Source of the DNA: Hyphomicrobiales bacterium
GTDB lineage: Bacteria > Pseudomonadota > Alphaproteobacteria > Rhizobiales > Rhizobiaceae
Direction: 5' to 3'
Assembly (NCBI GenBank): GCA_900472175.1
Contig: UCHD01000021.1
Location: 1 to 64,000, forward strand
DNA: 64,000 bases
In this document: positions 63,401 through 64,000 of the stretch, piece after piece
Numbering within the stretch: the stretch's first letter is position 1
Layout: every line of letters starts with the position of its first letter
Made by a program: the position numbers and the translations under genes
The notes under the pieces: generated by a model
The model's database searches: none
Told to the model about the DNA's origin: nothing
The model's input: the letters and a program-made list of their open reading frames with translations, nothing else

Positions 63401-63934
63401 CGCCCGCATACCGCGGCCGCCGCCACCCCAGGAGGCCTTGAGCATGATCGGATAACCGATCTCCTCGGCCATCTTGGCCACAACAGTCATATCGTCAGGC
63501 AGCGGTTCCGTTGCCGGTACGACAGGAACGCCGATTTCGATGGCGAGATTGCGCGCAGCCACCTTGTTGCCGAGGCGGCGCATCGTGTCACCGGTCGGGC
63601 CGATGAAGATGATCCCGGCCGCCTTGCAGGCATCGACGAATTCCGGGCTTTCGGACAGGAGACCGTAGCCGGGATGAATGGCATCGGCACCGGACAGCTT
63701 GGCAACCCGGATGACTTCCTCGATCGACAGGTAGCTCTCGATCGGCCCGAGATCGCGGGCCAGATGCGGCCCGCGGCCGACCTGATAGCTCTCGTCGGCC
63801 TTGAACCGGTGGAGTGCGAGTTTGTCCTCCTCAGCCCATATCGCAACCGTTTTTATTCCCAGTTCGTTTGCAGCGCGAAAGACGCGAATGGCAATTTCAG
63901 AACGGTTGGCGACAAGGATTTTGGATATGGGCAA
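60476..63934 (-). CDS. pyc: pyruvate carboxylase
   Basis: Biotin enzyme making oxaloacetate from pyruvate, replenishing the TCA cycle. 1152 aa in R. etli-like order. Residues 1-470 are biotin carboxylase (ILVANRSEIAIR, glycine-rich ASWGGGGRGM, FIEVNPRIQVEHTVTE). About 530-800 are the carboxyltransferase (LLTDTTMRDGHQSLLATRVR, FHTHDTSGI). The C-terminus is the biotinyl domain with EAMKMET, where Lys is biotinylated. The start is TTG 63934, with GAGGAG 6 nt upstream, giving LPISKILVANRSE; the frame is open to 63973 only through a GTG without a ribosome site. The gene is complete within the window. Confidence 0.97.
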   Translation of the reverse strand: MPISKILVANRSEIAIRVFRAANELGIKTVAIWAEEDKLALHRFKADESYQVGRGPHLARDLGPIESYLSIEEVIRVAKLSGADAIHPGYGLLSESPEFVDACKAAGIIFIGPTGDTMRRLGNKVAARNLAIEIGVPVVPATEPLPDDMTVVAKMAEEIGYPIMLKASWGGGGRGMRAIRDPKDLAREVTEAKREAMAAFGKDEVYLEKLVERARHVESQVLGDTHGNVVHLFERDCSVQRRNQKVVERAPAPYLTEAQREELASYSTRIAQATNYIGAGTVEYLMDMDSGKFYFIEVNPRIQVEHTVTEVVTGIDIVKAQIHILEGFAIGTPESGVPKQEDIRLNGHALQCRITTEDPEQNFIPDYGRITGYRSASGFGIRLDGGTAYPGAVITRYYDPLLVKVTAWSPSPQETIARMDRALREFRIRGVATNLTFLEAIITHPKFKDNSYTTRFIDTTPELFQQVKRQDRATKLLTYLADVTVNGHPEAKGRPKPSADAAKPVIPRSQGDIVDGTKQKLDALGPKKFAEWVRAEKRVLLTDTTMRDGHQSLLATRVRTYDIARIAGTYARALPSLFSLECWGGATFDVSMRFLTEDPWERLAKVREDAPNLLLQMLLRGANGVGYKNYPDNVVKYFVRQAAKGGIDVFRVFDCLNWVDNMRVSMDAVAEENKICEAAICYTGDILNSARPKYDLKYYTALAAELERAGAHMIALKDMAGLLKPAAATVLFKALREATDLPIHFHTHDTSGISAATVLAAVDAGVDVVDAAMDAFSGNTSQPCLGSIVEALRGSERDPGLDPEWIRRISFYWEAVRNQYAAFESDLKGPASEVYLHEMPGGQFTNLKEQARSLGLETRWHQVAQAYADANQMFGDIVKVTPSSKVVGDMALMMVSQDLTVADVKNPAKDVSFPDSVVSMLKGDLGQPPGGWPKALQEKALKGEKPYTERPGSLLADADLDAERKVIETKLERAVSDFEFASYLMYPKVFTDYALAAETYGPVSVLPTPAYFYGLTAGEELLPELEKGISLVVQHQAMSEPDEQAMVKVFFEINGQPRLIKVPDRNRAASSTARRKADLGNAAHLGAPMPGVISTVSVSAGQTVKSGDVLLSIEAMKMETALHAEKDGTIAEVLVKTGDQIDTKDLLIVYGA

Positions 63935-64000
63935 GTCGGACTCCTCAAGACTTGAAACGCGGTAATGCTGCACCGCGAAAAGAATTATTAGCGTTTCATG

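Overview
The window looks like a chromosomal segment of a Rhizobiaceae alphaproteobacterium (Rhizobium/Agrobacterium clade). The base composition is GC-rich. The gene order dapF-mtaB-ftsY-yciB-DUF2585-ccmABCDG-acnA, the PHB cluster phbAB/phaR and a pyruvate carboxylase of the R. etli type all point there. Several families that are common in this clade also occur: DUF2794, IalB, LysE exporters and a Suv3-like helicase. No rRNA, tRNA, CRISPR array, prophage, integrase or transposase was found. Almost all genes are ordinary core-genome genes, so novelty has to be sought mainly between and inside them.

Layout. 1-5.5 kb: lysine/peptidoglycan (dapF), tRNA modification (mtaB), SRP receptor (ftsY) and two membrane proteins, in a tightly packed plus-strand run. 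5.7-8.9 kb: cytochrome c maturation operon ccmABCDG on the minus strand. 9.1-11.8 kb: aconitase acnA. 12-22.8 kb: small enzymes and stress or membrane proteins (DUF1223, DUF2794, GNAT, Bax-inhibitor-like, the ybbA-ybbP/tesA divergent pair, thpR, a phosphatase, a pterin dehydratase, an ECF sigma factor, IalB). 23-29 kb: rlmN, a TrpX-type ABC transporter, a LysE exporter and argG. 29-36 kb: marR plus a Bcr/CflA pump, a methionine-rich secreted peptide, a second LysE protein, an M3 peptidase and a PhoD phosphatase behind a candidate Pho box. 36-44 kb: typA, gfa, then the minus-strand run helicase-S4 protein-fdxA-carD. 44-48.6 kb: an unusual 0.8-kb non-coding region, the PHB genes, a membrane protein and rpmF. 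48.8-53.4 kb: gst, mtgA, ispA, a third LysE protein and ispG. 53.7-60.4 kb: deoR-VOC-MFS operon, a cystine-type ABC transporter and a DMT exporter divergent from a WYL regulator. 60.5-63.9 kb: pyc.

How the genes work together. The acnA, pyc, phbAB and phaR genes cover TCA flux, anaplerosis and carbon storage. The ispA and ispG genes serve isoprenoid supply, dapF and mtgA serve the cell wall, and ccm serves cytochrome c. Several local regulatory sites can be read directly: perfect inverted repeats in front of marR and between the DMT and WYL genes, a Pho-box-like pair before phoD, and intercistronic hairpins within the ccm and cystine operons.

The most interesting signals are three. First, a non-coding region at 44.1-44.8 kb has a 64-bp direct repeat and twelve GANTC (CcrM-type) sites. 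Second, a palindromic repeat pair sits in frame inside the acidic domain of ftsY, with the same architecture as a pair between ccmB and ccmA. Third, the Suv3-type helicase carries an acidic linker and a long Arg/Gly/Asn/Asp-rich tail.
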